A stretch of 64,000 nt of DNA from Thereva unica (lineage: Eukaryota > Arthropoda > Insecta > Diptera > Therevidae), in contig OX465281.1 of NCBI GenBank assembly GCA_949987705.1, positions 5,310,001-5,374,000 on the forward strand, written 5' to 3'. The notes beneath the pieces were generated by a model that saw only the letters and a list, made by a program, of their open reading frames with translations, was not told where the DNA came from and did not search any database. Below, piece by piece: positions 1 through 10,998 of the stretch (positions are counted from its first letter, which is position 1; the number at the start of each line of letters is the position of its first letter). The position numbers and the translations under genes are program-made.

Positions 1-1270
1 ATTGTGACCTTATGAATACAAAATCCATAAATTCCAGTTTTCCATAAATACATCAACGAAATTTTTGAACGATATAACCGAAATAAAAAAAAATTAATTA
101 AGGAATTTCTTCAATCGCACCCACGCGATCGTACTTGAAAATAATCAATCCAAAACACACACAAAAAAAATAATGAATCACAAAAATTTTATCTCAATTA
201 CGACAATTATTTCGAGAGTATCTATGGGCGGACAATGTACTTGGTTGGTTGGTTGGTCCTACATCGACCAATTGAGTGACGATTATCAGACAATTATGTA
301 ACTACTACGCACTAGACATTCCACCTTGATTAGAAGAGTTTTGAATTTGTTTTTTTTTTGTTGATATAAAGTTTATTAGCGCGCTTGTTGCGCATTACGC
401 TTTTTGTACTCTCGAGATTGTGTTGTGTGGACTAATTAAAATATAATTGTTTATAGGACTGTTGAAAGTTGAAAGTACATGATTGTTAAAGATCTGTGTA
501 AAGTACAAAAATATTGCTTTTCCACAAAGGAATATTGCACCCCTGGAAACAATTAATCCCTAATAGCGCTTAAAATAACAGTCTGCAATGTTCGACACAA
601 AACTAACCGGCTTAACTTAATGATATAATCTGCAGCTCCCCTTTTCGAGTAAACTACAGTTCAGTTAGTATTACCAAACTCTGTACAAAATACTGGAGTT
701 TCAAAAGTAAGATTTATCAATCTCCAGACCCCCATCCAATATATCCTATCCTTCAAACTATACTTACTACTACATACATTTCGCCATGACCGGAAAGACT
801 ACTTCCGAGGCTTCCATTTTAATCAGAAATAGGGTGGGTGACTGAGGTACTTCGGCAGAGATGGGATGGTGTTTGGATTTGACGCTATCAGTATTATCTT
901 GATTGAACAGCCGAAAAGGAATTTCAGAATCCGGTCTCTGTGACAGATCTGAGTGCCATACTCATTTTTTGAGAATTGTTACACAATCCAGATCATCTAT
1001 TACAGTATTTATTGATAGCGAGCTAGAAGTACTTCTATGTAATGATTCGCCGTGTGGCGACACATGCTGTAATGTGTGTTTATGTGTGAGCCCTTACTGC
1101 TGGAGGTCTTCTGCCTTTTTTGTAGTGCATTACCACCTGTTTGAACTTATGCCCCTTGCAAGAAAGTGACAGAGAGTGCAGACTTATCGTCCCATGTCAA
1201 TTTAGCCCATTCTCTCGGAAAATCTAGAAAAGAAAAGCTCCATTAAACATGTACTCACAAAAGCATTTTT
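1..1270. other. No gene seen; probable intronic or intergenic DNA
   Basis: This AT-rich stretch contains short open frames that I do not recognise and no convincing splice-bounded coding block. A small TTGG tandem repeat lies at about 241-257. If the SLC36 gene at 4431 starts to the left of the window, this stretch belongs to one of its introns, because the 4431 exon opens with a splice acceptor. Confidence 0.5.
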
Positions 1271-1292
1271 TGAGCTTATTTCGACTACTGAC

Positions 1293-2031
1293 ATGACAAG
1301 GAGAGGTTCGGCTAATCTTATTGTGAGTGGTTTAAAGAAGAACAGAATATACTGCCGATATGAAGGTGGCCAGAGATACGGCTGGGCAGCAGCAATGAGC
1401 GGACTTTTTCGTAGTGCTCAAGCGTATGTATTTACAAGAAGAATGCCCTTAACACTCTACGTGCACTTCGGCGCACACTTACTGATTCTGGCGATACCAG
1501 ATTCTTGCTTTCAACCCGATATCCGGAATTGAGTTGATATAGTGCAGTCCATCGATGGTCTCTTTCACATGTCAGTTCAGCGTACATACACCCTGAAAAG
1601 TCAAACTATGTGTGAAACTCGGTGGGTACAAGCATGATGCAGTAGTTCGCTTCAAAGAAATTTACGCTGCCATTATGCCAGCGTTGGAAGAGTTGCAAAT
1701 CAAATGTTAAGTATATTGCGATCGACCAATATTCCAATCAACGGTAAAAATTACTGATTTATGCAGCATTTTGCCCCAAAACTGTGTGACTTGTGCTAAC
1801 GCTTTGAGGCGTACATTGCAAAGTATGCAGCAGTTCTGTCAGAGACGAATACAGCAATTGTCAAACCTTCCCGTTTCAGCGGCAACTCCGGAGAGGACAT
1901 TTTCTTGCTTAAAAGTATTGAAATCCTATCTACGGAATACCATATCTCAAGACAGAATGGATTGGTCCACTACAAAATTCACATCGACCGAAGAAAAAGT
2001 GATTGCTAAACTCGACAAGAAAATAGAATAG
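1293..2031 (+). pseudogene. Decayed hAT-family transposase
   Basis: Three blocks in order resemble hAT transposases. At 1380-1530 there is a block ending in the MSG...ALYVH..AHxLxLAxxD type motif (read here as PLTLYVHFGAHLLILAIPDS). At about 1612-1708 an ETRW-KHDAVVRFKEIYAAIMPALEEL-like block needs one frameshift near 1634. At 1845-1960 there is the C-terminal dimerisation motif (NLPVSAATPERTFSCLKVLK). Frameshifts and stops separate the blocks, so it cannot encode an active transposase. The family assignment rests on the dimerisation motif and is confident; the element limits are not resolved and no terminal repeats were found. Confidence 0.75.
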
Positions 2032-2040
2032 TAACTACTG

Positions 2041-3060
2041 AATCTGCATGCTGCACTCGTCCACGGTGACACTGCCATTTTAGTTCTTGTTGATTTCTCT
2101 AAGGCATTCGATTCTGTGATTCTGCAATCTAAACTTATCCAACTCTACCAATTTTCATCTTCCGCTACTCAACTTTTCTCTTCTCTTCTTTCTAATAGAC
2201 TCCAATGTGTTCGCTACAAATGCGTTGTATCGTCCTTTCTTCCTGTGCCCTTGGGAGTTCCACAAGGTTCAAACCTTGGTCCTCTCCTTTTCTCTATGAA
2301 TGTTAACGATCTTCCCTCTATTATCCATCACTATTTCCTTCATCTGTATGTTGATCATCTCCAGGTGTAAACTTCATGCGTATAGTTCTGTGGCACATTA
2401 CGTAAACTTTGGCTCTATGGTATACTTCTATCGCCGTCTATTCGGCCAAAGCTTGTTAAATCTCTAATTCTGTCCCATTTCTTCTATAGATCCCTAGTTT
2501 ACATATCCTTCAATGCATCTTGGTTGGTTGTAACCTCTTTCGTTTCATAGATGTCATGGCATTGCTATTCTTGCATAAACTCATCTCTACACCAAAAGCC
2601 CTTCTTATCTTTTTGACTTTCTTTGTCCTTTGCAGTCCTAGCGATCGATTAAATTTCTAAATCCTGCTCACTGTTCCCTAATGGGGGGTAGTCCTTCCTT
2701 CTTTGTGTATTCGTTTAGGCTTTAGAATAATCTGACAAAATACAACCTTGTCTCACACAAGTTTTCTGGTCTAAAGAGATCACCCTGCAAGTAGCACTAT
2801 TGTAATTTATTTTGATTAGAATCGCAACATTACCTGATACTCCTCACAGCTCGAGTACTCGCCAGTTTGTTTAAAAATGGATCGATGTAGCCAATGAGTC
2901 GACTCATCTGAATAGTTTTGCATTATGAGATTTTGCCTCATATGAGATTTTGCCTAATTTTGCCTCATATGGACGTAATTTCTTCAAAGCTTGATGTTGA
3001 TCGACCTTCAGATCTTAGACTTATTTTCCGCCCTCCTTCTTTCTCAATCGGGGTGGATCG
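2041..3060 (+). mobile_element. Jockey/CR1-like non-LTR retrotransposon relic (RT domain)
   Basis: The open stretch to 2370 reads as reverse transcriptase blocks: a VDFSKAFDSV motif, the GVPQGSNLGPLLF motif, and a degraded catalytic box where YADD has become YVDH. From about 2430 to 3060 the reading continues in changing frames with stops (RPKLVKSLILSHFFYRSLVY, then FNA-like segments), as expected of an RT C-terminus. It follows directly on the hAT relic, so one element may have inserted into the other. It is non-functional. Confidence 0.65.
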
Positions 3061-3373
3061 GCTCTGACGGAGCTATCCTTAACAATATAAGATCCTTATA
3101 CAGCTCCCTAATTGCTATGTGGATAATCGATTGATACTAAATATTATATGCCATTGTAATTTTACTTTATACTGCTGACAGTTATGATAAAATATGCTAC
3201 CAAACTAACTCTGCTGCTTGATTCCGTTGATCGAATACGAATCAATTCTGTTTTTATGAAGCATTTGAAAAATGTAGGTCCCAAATTGGATCACCTGAGC
3301 TATCGAAAACCCATGTTACAACTTTAAAAACAAATGTCGGAAGAGTACATTACAAACCTCTGGGCAATGTCAG

Positions 3374-3536
3374 CTTTCTTCTTTTATCTGTAAGCTGGCG
3401 ATCGAAGGGAGACGTCCCCGCAACGGATACGCTGCTGTCTGTGCCGCTGGGTGTCGAACTCTATTCACGATTCGCTTCCATTCTTGACGTTTTTTGGCGA
3501 TGTCTCGATCCTCGATAACAGCCTTATGATTAGGGA
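3374..3536 (-). mobile_element. 3' end of an RTE-like LINE or its mini-element
   Basis: Read on the minus strand, this ends in the GATC-to-AAGAAG tail shared with 12302-12414, 39321-39514 and 41153-41660. The encoded peptide (EDRDIAKKRQEWKRIVNRV) matches the same LINE C-terminal family. It is flanked by gcaatgtcag (3364-3373) and gcgatgtcag (3537-3546), a likely target-site duplication with one mismatch. Just downstream a 15-bp segment (cttatgattagggag) is repeated 24 bp apart. Confidence 0.55.
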
Positions 3537-3599
3537 GCGATGTCAGTCTTATGATTAGGGAGTCAGTTAGACCCATGTTTGTCTCAGTTTCACTTACGT

Positions 3600-4430
3600 A
3601 GAAGTATCCTACCTACCAATCCAGAGATCATGGGTTGTAATTTCTCTAGTTTAGTGGGAAAACCGACTATTTGAAGAAGCCCTAAGTTTACGGAAATCCG
3701 TAAAATAGCGTTGAAAATCTTCTTCTCCATCTTTCTACCTTTTGTCGAATAAGACTTGCTGTCATAAGTATTTAGCTCTCCATAAATTGACGATGAACAG
3801 TGTAAAGGAGCGATCGTTTTGCACTTAAATTCTTTAGGTTAACTCTACAAGTGATCGAATTGTGCATCATCGAATTGTGTACGAATTGTGCATCAAATAT
3901 TGTCACCTAAAGCTTTGGGTAGAGACCTCAACTTCAATTTCTTTCTTTCTTTTCCTCTGCAGCTTCTTCCCTAAAAAAGTATCACGGCTAAAGTTGTTTC
4001 CACTGATTGTTTCAACTTACCCTTTGCCCCTTCATATGAAAATTTTGTGTATTTAGCATAAGAAATTGGCTACAGTTCTCTTCAGCTCTACTAGTAATTT
4101 GAAACAAGTATGATACACAGTGTGCACGTGTAGGAGGGGCCTATATCTGCAAGCGTTCATTCTAAAGTGACTCATCAGAAATTACAATCAATTCACCTGC
4201 TTGTTTAATAGATCAATTTTGATATAACAATCTCATAAGACAGCTCATGACGCAAAAGCCCCTCTCTGTCCTCCAAACTGAAGTGTTACATCAAGTAGTC
4301 TACTTATCGAAGTTCAATGCTCCAAATGTAATCACCATTTTCTAATAAATTTTTATAAAGACACAAGAATGTTGACACAGATATCCTTATCAAAAAATTG
4401 AATACCTTTATTTATTTTATTTTTTTCCAG
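3600..4430 (+). other. Intron upstream of the SLC36 exon; splice acceptor at 4430
   Basis: No coding feature is recognisable. The segment ends with a long T-rich polypyrimidine tract and a cag acceptor at 4428-4430, immediately before the coding exon that starts at 4431. Confidence 0.6.
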
Positions 4431-5479
4431 ACAATTCGTCGATGGAGCCTTGATGGCAACATATTTCGGAGCCAGTTGCGTCTACATTGTCTTCATCTCA
4501 ACATCAATTGAAAACGTTGTAAACCATGACTTAGAAATCAACTGGAACATAAGAGTTTACATAGTTATGACTCTTCTGCCGATACTATTCATGGGTCAAA
4601 TACGCTCGCTAAAGTGGCTAGTACCATTCTCATCAATGGCAAACATCTTTATCATAGTCACATTCGCCATTACGCTGTACTATATGTTCAACGAACCGTT
4701 ACACTTCGAAGATAAACCTCTATTCGCTTCAGTTGGCCAACTGCCATTATTCTTCAGCACAGTTATCTTCGCTATGGAAGGTATTGGTGTAGTGATGCCA
4801 GTTGAGAATTCAATGAAAAAACCTCAACATTTTCTGGGCTGTCCGGGAGTACTGAATACTGCTATGATAACGGTGGTTGCTTTATATGCTATTATTGGAT
4901 TCTTTGGTTTTGTTAAGTATGGCGAAGGGGTTCAAGGTAGCATCACGTTGAATCTAACAAAAGGAGAACCATTAGCAGATACTGCAAAAATACTTATGGC
5001 TATAGCTATACTCTTCACCTATGGACTGCAGTTTTATGTGCCCACCGACATCTTATGGAGGAAAGTAAAGCATAGGATTTCCGAAGATAAACACAATATC
5101 TCGCAAGTTGTCATGCGCACGGGCATTATTCTCATTACTGGCGCTATTTCTGCTGCAGTACCAAAGCTAGAACCGTTTATCGGTTTAGTAGGGGCGATTT
5201 TCTTCTCGGTTCTTGGTGAGTTTACTAAAAATACTTATAAAATCCACTTTTATTAACACAAAAACTACCTTTTTAGGTCTTCTGGTACCATCCGTTGTCG
5301 AAACAATCTACCGCTGGCCAAACCAGCTTGGTGCCTGCAATTGGGTACTATGGAAAAATGTTATTCTATCAGTCTTCTCAATCTTCGCCCTAATCACAGG
5401 ATCTGTTGTCAGCATAGAAGAGATTATCAAAATTTACGGTCCAGATGCTGATCATGGCAACAGCACGGTAACGCACTAA
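4431..5479 (+). CDS. Proton-coupled amino acid transporter, SLC36 family, pathetic-like (3' exons)
   Basis: Two coding exons, 4431-5215 and 5277-5479, are joined by a 61-bp GT-AG intron in phase 1 and give the last 328 residues. Family members move small amino acids with protons across lysosomal or plasma membranes, and pathetic acts in growth signalling (family knowledge). The sequence shows the hallmark run VGQLPLFFSTVIFAMEGIGV, then VMPVENSMKKPQHF and FTYGLQFYVPTDILWRK, with about eight hydrophobic membrane segments. The N-terminal part (about a third of a typical protein, including the first helices) is missing because the exon begins at an acceptor and earlier exons lie to the left, probably outside the window. 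The only in-frame Met near the exon start is internal. The coding part is intact. It is divergently arranged from the ISWI array. Confidence 0.92.
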
Positions 5480-6115
5480 AACACACACACAAAACAAAAC
5501 ATCTACAAAAGTGTTTTTTGTAAATAAAATATAAAATTTAACTCGCTTAAAAATACTTTGTAAAAAAACAAAAACAAGAGAGAGGCTTCCAGCAGGAAAA
5601 TGAATTTTTAATAATATTGAAAAAATATAGTTTAGAAAAAAGACACAAGAGTGAGAAGGCCAGCAGAAGCTCAACGGAGTGCTGGATAGCTGAATCTATA
5701 TACATATTATTAAGTAAAGTTCAAATTAAAAACACAAAAATAAAATCATTAAAAACAAACTAAAATAATAATAAAAAAAAGATATTGTATACTTTAACAA
5801 AGAGAGCTAAGCACCAACGGTGTCCGATTATTATGGACAAATCTTGTTGCCTAGGAGAATTTCGAATTTTCTGTAGCAGTTTTATTATGTAAATTGCGAA
5901 GAGAAATATATTAATTAATTAATAAAATATAATATAGAACAGGGACTAGTACTTATTTGTTTTAAGAATAGAATCTACGATATTTTTTCGCTAATAAGAT
6001 CCTTCAAAATGTTCTGTGACTTTAATTTTAATTGTAGTTTTACTTATAGATTTAAGTTTTATACAACTATAATCTAAAAACAAATTTAAGAAAAATAAAC
6101 AATCTTTTTCATTTG
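5480..6115 (+). other. Probable 3' UTR of the SLC36 gene
   Basis: Very AT-rich sequence follows the stop codon at 5477-5479. AATAAA-type signals occur near 5520-5530, near 5921 and at 6094-6099. The last is followed by T/GT-rich sequence and is the most likely poly(A) signal. Confidence 0.55.
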
Positions 6116-7176
6116 TTATAATCGAAATATTGTTGAGGTTTTACTTGATTTTTATTTAAGGATTTATTTGCAATCTTTCCCAAGATCAATAACTGCAGGA
6201 CAAAGAGTCCTAGACATGCTAAGAGTACCGGGCTTGTCGAACGGTTCGTGAACAAAAGTTGAATTTCATTAGGTTAACCTGGACCATGACAAAGGGGCTT
6301 GCTTCAACCCGTGCAAGACATTTGTGGAGAAGCATCTTACCCTTGCACTAATTTAGGAGTCTTGGGTAACTTATGGCAAAATGAGAGGACTTACCAACGA
6401 TTCAAGGAAACTAGTATACAGCGCCAGCCCTAGGGTAGAGCGAACGGTCGCTCTAGCACCTCTCAAAGTTCCAAACACTTCTTGGGCTTTCATATCTTCT
6501 AACAGGACTACCTGCAAGGCCAGTTGGATATTTCTGAACACATAGAGAAGGGTGCCGAATGTGCCTCCAATGAAGGGAAATTTTCGGCAAACCTCTTCAA
6601 GGAGGACAGACTGAGTCCACGAACCACGGTGGAATGCTTAGACCACGCCTTCATTGGTAGAAGATCTCCTTAGAGGCCCACATGCGGAAGTACGGGCACT
6701 TTTTGCTCCATTGTAGAGGCGACCCAAAAAAGCGTCCGCTTGTAGACGACGAATTTTGGAACCTGGCTACTCCCGTGTAGAAGCTGCTGGGCTCTGCATC
6801 GCCGTCGAGGAAGAGACGAATGCAGATCACAATAACTCGGCGAAAAGGGGAAGGCACCGGGCATACGGTTTGAGAAAACTGAAAACCCTTCAGAAAAGAA
6901 GTCCGATCAAATGGCAGAAAGTGTCAGAATGGACGTTCTGGCGATGTGTATATCCGGAGAATCTCCTGACCACAGAACAGCTAGTTGCCGTCCAAGGGAG
7001 TTTTCGGGAGGATATTGCCAAGTTGGGGTAGGGGTCAGAACAGCCCAGATTTGTTGGGGTTGTTGCGCGCCCCTGTGATGGGCCGCCTAAATCCTCACAG
7101 CGACAGCAACAACATATGGCAAAATGCGACTCCAAAGCAAATCAACCTCCAATATCCTAAATGAAGGAAATGAAGG
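6116..7176. other. No secure gene; possible LINE debris
   Basis: Short frames only. A plus-strand frame at 6756-7031 includes LLTTEQLVAVQGSFREDI, faintly like ORF1 proteins of Loa-type LINEs, but I cannot support this further. Confidence 0.3.
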
Positions 7177-7335
7177 CTCCTGTGCTGAATGTCGAGTCGT
7201 GATTTGTGACAAGTTTTTTGAGTTGAAGAAAGTGACGTTTTAATCGAATTACGATCTTCAGCATAGTGGGCTAGAGTGAAAAAACTTGTCAAAAAACTTG
7301 TCACAAATCACGACTCGACATTCTGCCCCAGGGGC
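7177..7335. mobile_element. MITE with 35-bp perfect terminal inverted repeats
   Basis: The arms 7187-7221 and 7289-7323 are exact reverse complements of each other (core gaatgtcgagtcgtgatt...). The outer ends (gctcctgtgct / ...ccccagg) are related but imperfect. The interior carries gttgaagaaagtgac, and the same interior and ends recur at 56126-56272, so this is a dispersed family. No coding capacity is present. Confidence 0.75.
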
Positions 7336-7935
7336 CGAAGACTGCTTCCAATATAAAGCTTGTCCAGATACGCTTGAATATCACGCCACGGCTGCCTCGA
7401 CAAGCCTCGAAAGAAAGGTTTATCTAGGACAACCCGAAACACAATTGATGTGAAAGCGTCGACCAAAAGGCGCCCAAAGACAGTCCCGCTCCACCCTGAA
7501 CAAAGTCTAGGGCCGGCGCTGCTAGTATACGATCGGAGAAAACGGCAGGCCTCGCGCTCCTATTAAATTGACAATCGTGTCAGTCAGCTCTCCATCACTA
7601 ACTTCATTTCTAGAGATCCAGAGACGATTTCGATAGCGGCTCCCACAGCTAGCGGTTGTCACAAAATCGTCCTTGCGTCCGCTAATTATCCCGGGCGATG
7701 TAGCAATAGCGCCACCTGAATAGATTCTATTAGAATTGCTCGAGCTCTGTCACAGGAAAAACCGACAATTCGATATCAGTGGTGATACAAATGCGCCCTA
7801 CACTATTTAAAGGAATGTTCGACAAACCTAACGCCAGTTACGTGATCCTCCGCCGCTGGACTGGGCTAATAAGCATTACATGACGGGGGTTCGTTCAGTT
7901 TTATTTAGCTGCTACGACCGTAGCATTTCTTGTCT
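7336..7935. other. No feature recognised
   Basis: No open frame of interest, no splice-bounded exon and no clear repeat was found between the MITE and the R1-like relic. Confidence 0.4.
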
Positions 7936-9510
7936 TTATGTATATTTCTTATGGCTTCTTCTAGCCATAACTTTCTGTGCATGGCTTTCTGCGTTGCTTC
8001 CACATTCCACAGACCTCATGATGTGACCTAGGATGTTTACCAGCGTTAGTGGCACCTCGGTCATTTCTTCTAATACTAGAATCGGTGAATCTCGAGCAGG
8101 TGAAAAAGACGTGCTCTGCTTGTTCCATCGCTGGGCATACCGGACACAGTGAATCATCGTGCCCAAAGCGGTGGATCCTATACCTTCCATGTCTGCTCAT
8201 GAACTGCGTGAGGTCGTAACTCGCTTCCCCACACTACCATGTAACCCTTATTACCATGTTCCGGATAAGTCCGTGGGTCCAACGACCCTTAACCGACTCG
8301 TCCCATTTAACTTCCCATTCCCTTACGGACTCTGCCGCCCTATCGTTTTCGGCTCCCCTCTACCGTATTCTGGGTCATAGAGACGTATGACCTATTTCCC
8401 CAGTATGTCTATAGGGATCATCCCGCTATCACTCACGTCGCATCGTCGTACGTACTCCTGTACCCACAGCAAGTGCGAAGTGCCCTTAACCTATATGCGG
8501 CCCTCCATTTCCTGCTGTTCTGAGCCCTTTTTAACGCGGCTGCGCACACTGGCACTGCGTATAACAGGACTGAGCTAACCGCACTTCCTAAAATAAGGCG
8601 GAGACTCGGTCTAGCGCCCGCAACATTGGACAGCATTCTTGCGAGTGCTGCACAAATCGCAGACGCATTGTTTGCCGTGCCCTCCTAGTGCGCTTTGAAG
8701 TTTAGCGGTCGATCATCACTCCCAGGTTCTTCATAGCGGGCTGAGTGGATGATCAGTTCCTTACCTTGATCCTTACGGACACTAGCTTTCTCCGTTTGCT
8801 GATCCGCACCGCTTCAGTTTTGTGCTCTGCACGTCCAGCACATTCTAGCGACGCTTTTATTTCGCACATCGCTTCGTTCGTATATAATTCCATGTCATCT
8901 TGCCGTTTTTTTACAACTACCCTGATGTCAACCGTGAACCCGATCGCCACTGCTTCCTTTGGAAGACGAAACCTCAACACACCATCGTGCATTGCGATCC
9001 ACAGGAGAGGGCCCAGAATGGAAGCCTGCGGAACACCGCATGTTGTTTCGAACACCTTCGGACCATGGGCATTTTCATAAACGCAAGACTGCCGCAACAT
9101 TGCAGAATTCAGCTACAGACTTCCTATTGCTGAATTCTGCAATGTTGCGGCAGTCTTGCGTTTATGAAAATGCCCCATCTTCCGAATCACAATGAAGCAA
9201 CCTACCCTAAAGGTAGTCGGGCACTACTCGCACTAGGTGCTTTGGTGTGACTAGCTTGATCAACGCTTCAACTATTTTACTACATCTCGCTGAGTTGAAA
9301 GAACTTTTTACGTCGAGGGTTATCAGTACGCAGCAGTGAGTTTTCTCTATGGCGGCTCTTGCTATACCCACCATCATGCTGACTGCATCGGTCGTCGACT
9401 TTGCCTTTCTGAAGCCGAATTACTTATACGACAAACCAGTACCTTTTCGACCCTAGGGAGTATCCTGTTACAGATCACCTGCTCGAGAAGTTTGCCTAGG
9501 CAACTAAGGA
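7936..9510 (-). mobile_element. R1-like non-LTR retrotransposon relic
   Basis: In minus-strand order: an RT fragment complementary to 9221-9510; an RT block with GVPQASILGPLLW and [15 protein letters not shown] (9100-8753); a block with LLYAVPVCAAALKRA and a thumb-like region (8636-8433); and a C-terminal zinc-binding block with RFGHDDSLCPVCP followed by AEHVFF (about 8200-7961). Frames shift between blocks, so it is dead. The plus-strand relic at 12560-13880 is a second copy of the same family; for example 13680-13740 is the reverse complement of sequence near 8700-8750. A fold-back element has inserted at 9067-9175. Confidence 0.7.
9067..9175. mobile_element. Fold-back mini-element, perfect 47-bp inverted repeat
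   Basis: The arms 9067-9113 and 9129-9175 are perfect reverse complements around a 15-bp spacer. They begin gggcattttcataaacgca and end in the mirror image. Direct repeats CAT flank the unit (9064-9066 and 9176-9178). The related R1-like copy on the plus strand (near 13520-13535) reads straight through this point with a single such triplet, giving an empty site. It is therefore an insertion in the relic and not part of it. Confidence 0.8.
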
Positions 9511-9948
9511 AGCATATCGGTCTGTAGGATGATTCTGTTGTTTCTATCAGTAACGGTGTGTACCCACTCTACGACCAGTTTGGCTCCATTCGATTTGAAT
9601 GCTGTTGTCATCTGCACGAACTCCCCTGGGGGTGAAGGAAGGTGATGAGCCATGAGGTCAAGAAATGAATCGGGATGGTTGGCTTGGTTTAATGCCAGCC
9701 GTTTATTGTAATTCTCAACAATCGACAGGAACTTAATTTGGCCAGACTGATCTCCCTCATGCACAGTACCGGCCTTCTCATGGTGTAATATGGCTGGCAC
9801 TCACCGAATTGGTGGTCTTCGCAATTACCGTCTCCAAGATGGAAGCGAGTAATTTTTCCTCTGACGAAGGTGTCAAGTGCACTACGACTGGTACTAGCTG
9901 TACAATTGGCGATTGCCTCCGCACTAGAAGCAACCATTTTTGTTTGTG
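9511..9948. other. No feature recognised
   Basis: Open minus-strand frames are present, but none shows a recognisable domain or a matching copy elsewhere in the window. Confidence 0.35.
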
Positions 9949-9951
9949 TTT

Positions 9952-10070
9952 GGGCGCTTTCAGTAATGCAGGATGCGTGCGCAATTGACTTATTCAGTCA
10001 TTGAAAGCTTCACACTTTCAATTGCTGAATAAGTCATTTGCGCACGCATCCTGCATTACTGAAAGCGCCC
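9952..10070. mobile_element. Fold-back mini-element, 56-bp inverted repeat
   Basis: The arms 9952-10007 and 10015-10070 pair with only three mismatches around a 7-bp loop. The termini gggcgctttcagtaatgca resemble those of the 9067 element and of the right end at 28996. The triplet TTT flanks both sides (9949-9951 and 10071-10073). This matches a small non-autonomous DNA transposon family with 3-bp target duplications. The Harbinger type is possible but unproven. Confidence 0.75.
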
Positions 10071-10130
10071 TTTGTTTGGTCCATAAAGATACCATCGGAA
10101 GTGAGTCCATGCTGCCAAAGCCGCTAACCA

Positions 10131-10462
10131 GGGGCCGTATTTGGTTTCTCGACACGATGGATCGACTCGACAAAAAAGCTTCTCGACTTTCTCTAAGTTT
10201 TGTATTTGGTATCACGACCAAATCGACAGATAAGCGCGGCCATATAAAACCATCAAATTGTGGTATTACTCCAAGGGCAGCAAACCACGTATATTTAATT
10301 AAAATATAAATTGTTATAAGTTTATTGCATGCATAAATTGAGCTTTTTAATAATAGTCAAACGTCTTTATCGACACGCAAAGAGACGATATCGTGTCGCC
10401 AAATGCCAATTTTTGTTTATCGACAGAAGACAATGTCGACTCGAGAAACCAAATACGGCCCC
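10131..10462. mobile_element. MITE with 22-bp terminal inverted repeats
   Basis: The left terminus ggggccgtatttggtttctc (10131 onward) is matched by its reverse complement ending at 10462. 22 bp are perfect, and sub-terminal motifs (tcgtgtcg, caaatacg and similar) recur inside in inverted order. No coding capacity and no clear target-site duplication were found. Confidence 0.7.
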
Positions 10463-10998
10463 AGAATAAGGCACTTATACACTCCGACCTTGCCCGGTCA
10501 TCCCAGCACCACCAGCTGGTCACGCAACCATCGGCCCTTAGAAGTGAGCAAAGGGAAAAGAGGAAAGGAGGAGAGGGATGTACCTAGCTTTGTCTGGCCT
10601 CTTCGCAATTGGCCTATTCGGCATGGGTGTAGGAGAATCATGATGGTTTTTATCACCAAACAAGGCAACATGCCTTTGGAGCTGGTTAATTGGTATAAAG
10701 CTTGAGCTTAACTTCTTTTCTTTTGAAAACGATAGAAAAGCTGCTGAACTTCTTTTTTTTAACGAGGGAATGGTGAGAAATCGTAATGAATGAATCGTAA
10801 TCGTAGTGTCTAGTGTTTTTTTATTTCTATCATGATCATAACATAAAGAACACAAATATAAAAACTTCATTAAATATAGTTAAAAAAAAATATAGATAGA
10901 AATACAAAATAGGTAAGGGAAAAAAATAAATTAATAATAAAACAAACAAACAAACGCACTTCATAAAAAACAATCACTGATTTCAGTCTACTGCTGTT
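10463..10998 (-). other. 3' flank of ISWI gene A, with a poly(A) signal
   Basis: This stretch follows the stop codon of gene A on the minus strand. AATAAA occurs in minus orientation at 10825-10820. The nearer part (10870-10990) is A-rich on the plus strand. No other gene is seen. Confidence 0.45.

Noticed and set aside
1..4430. Upstream exons of the SLC36 gene within the window
   Set aside because: I looked for the first membrane helices and their motifs and found only transposon relics.
8745..9080. Plus-strand frame over the R1-like relic
   Set aside because: The opposite strand carries recognisable RT motifs; this frame has none.
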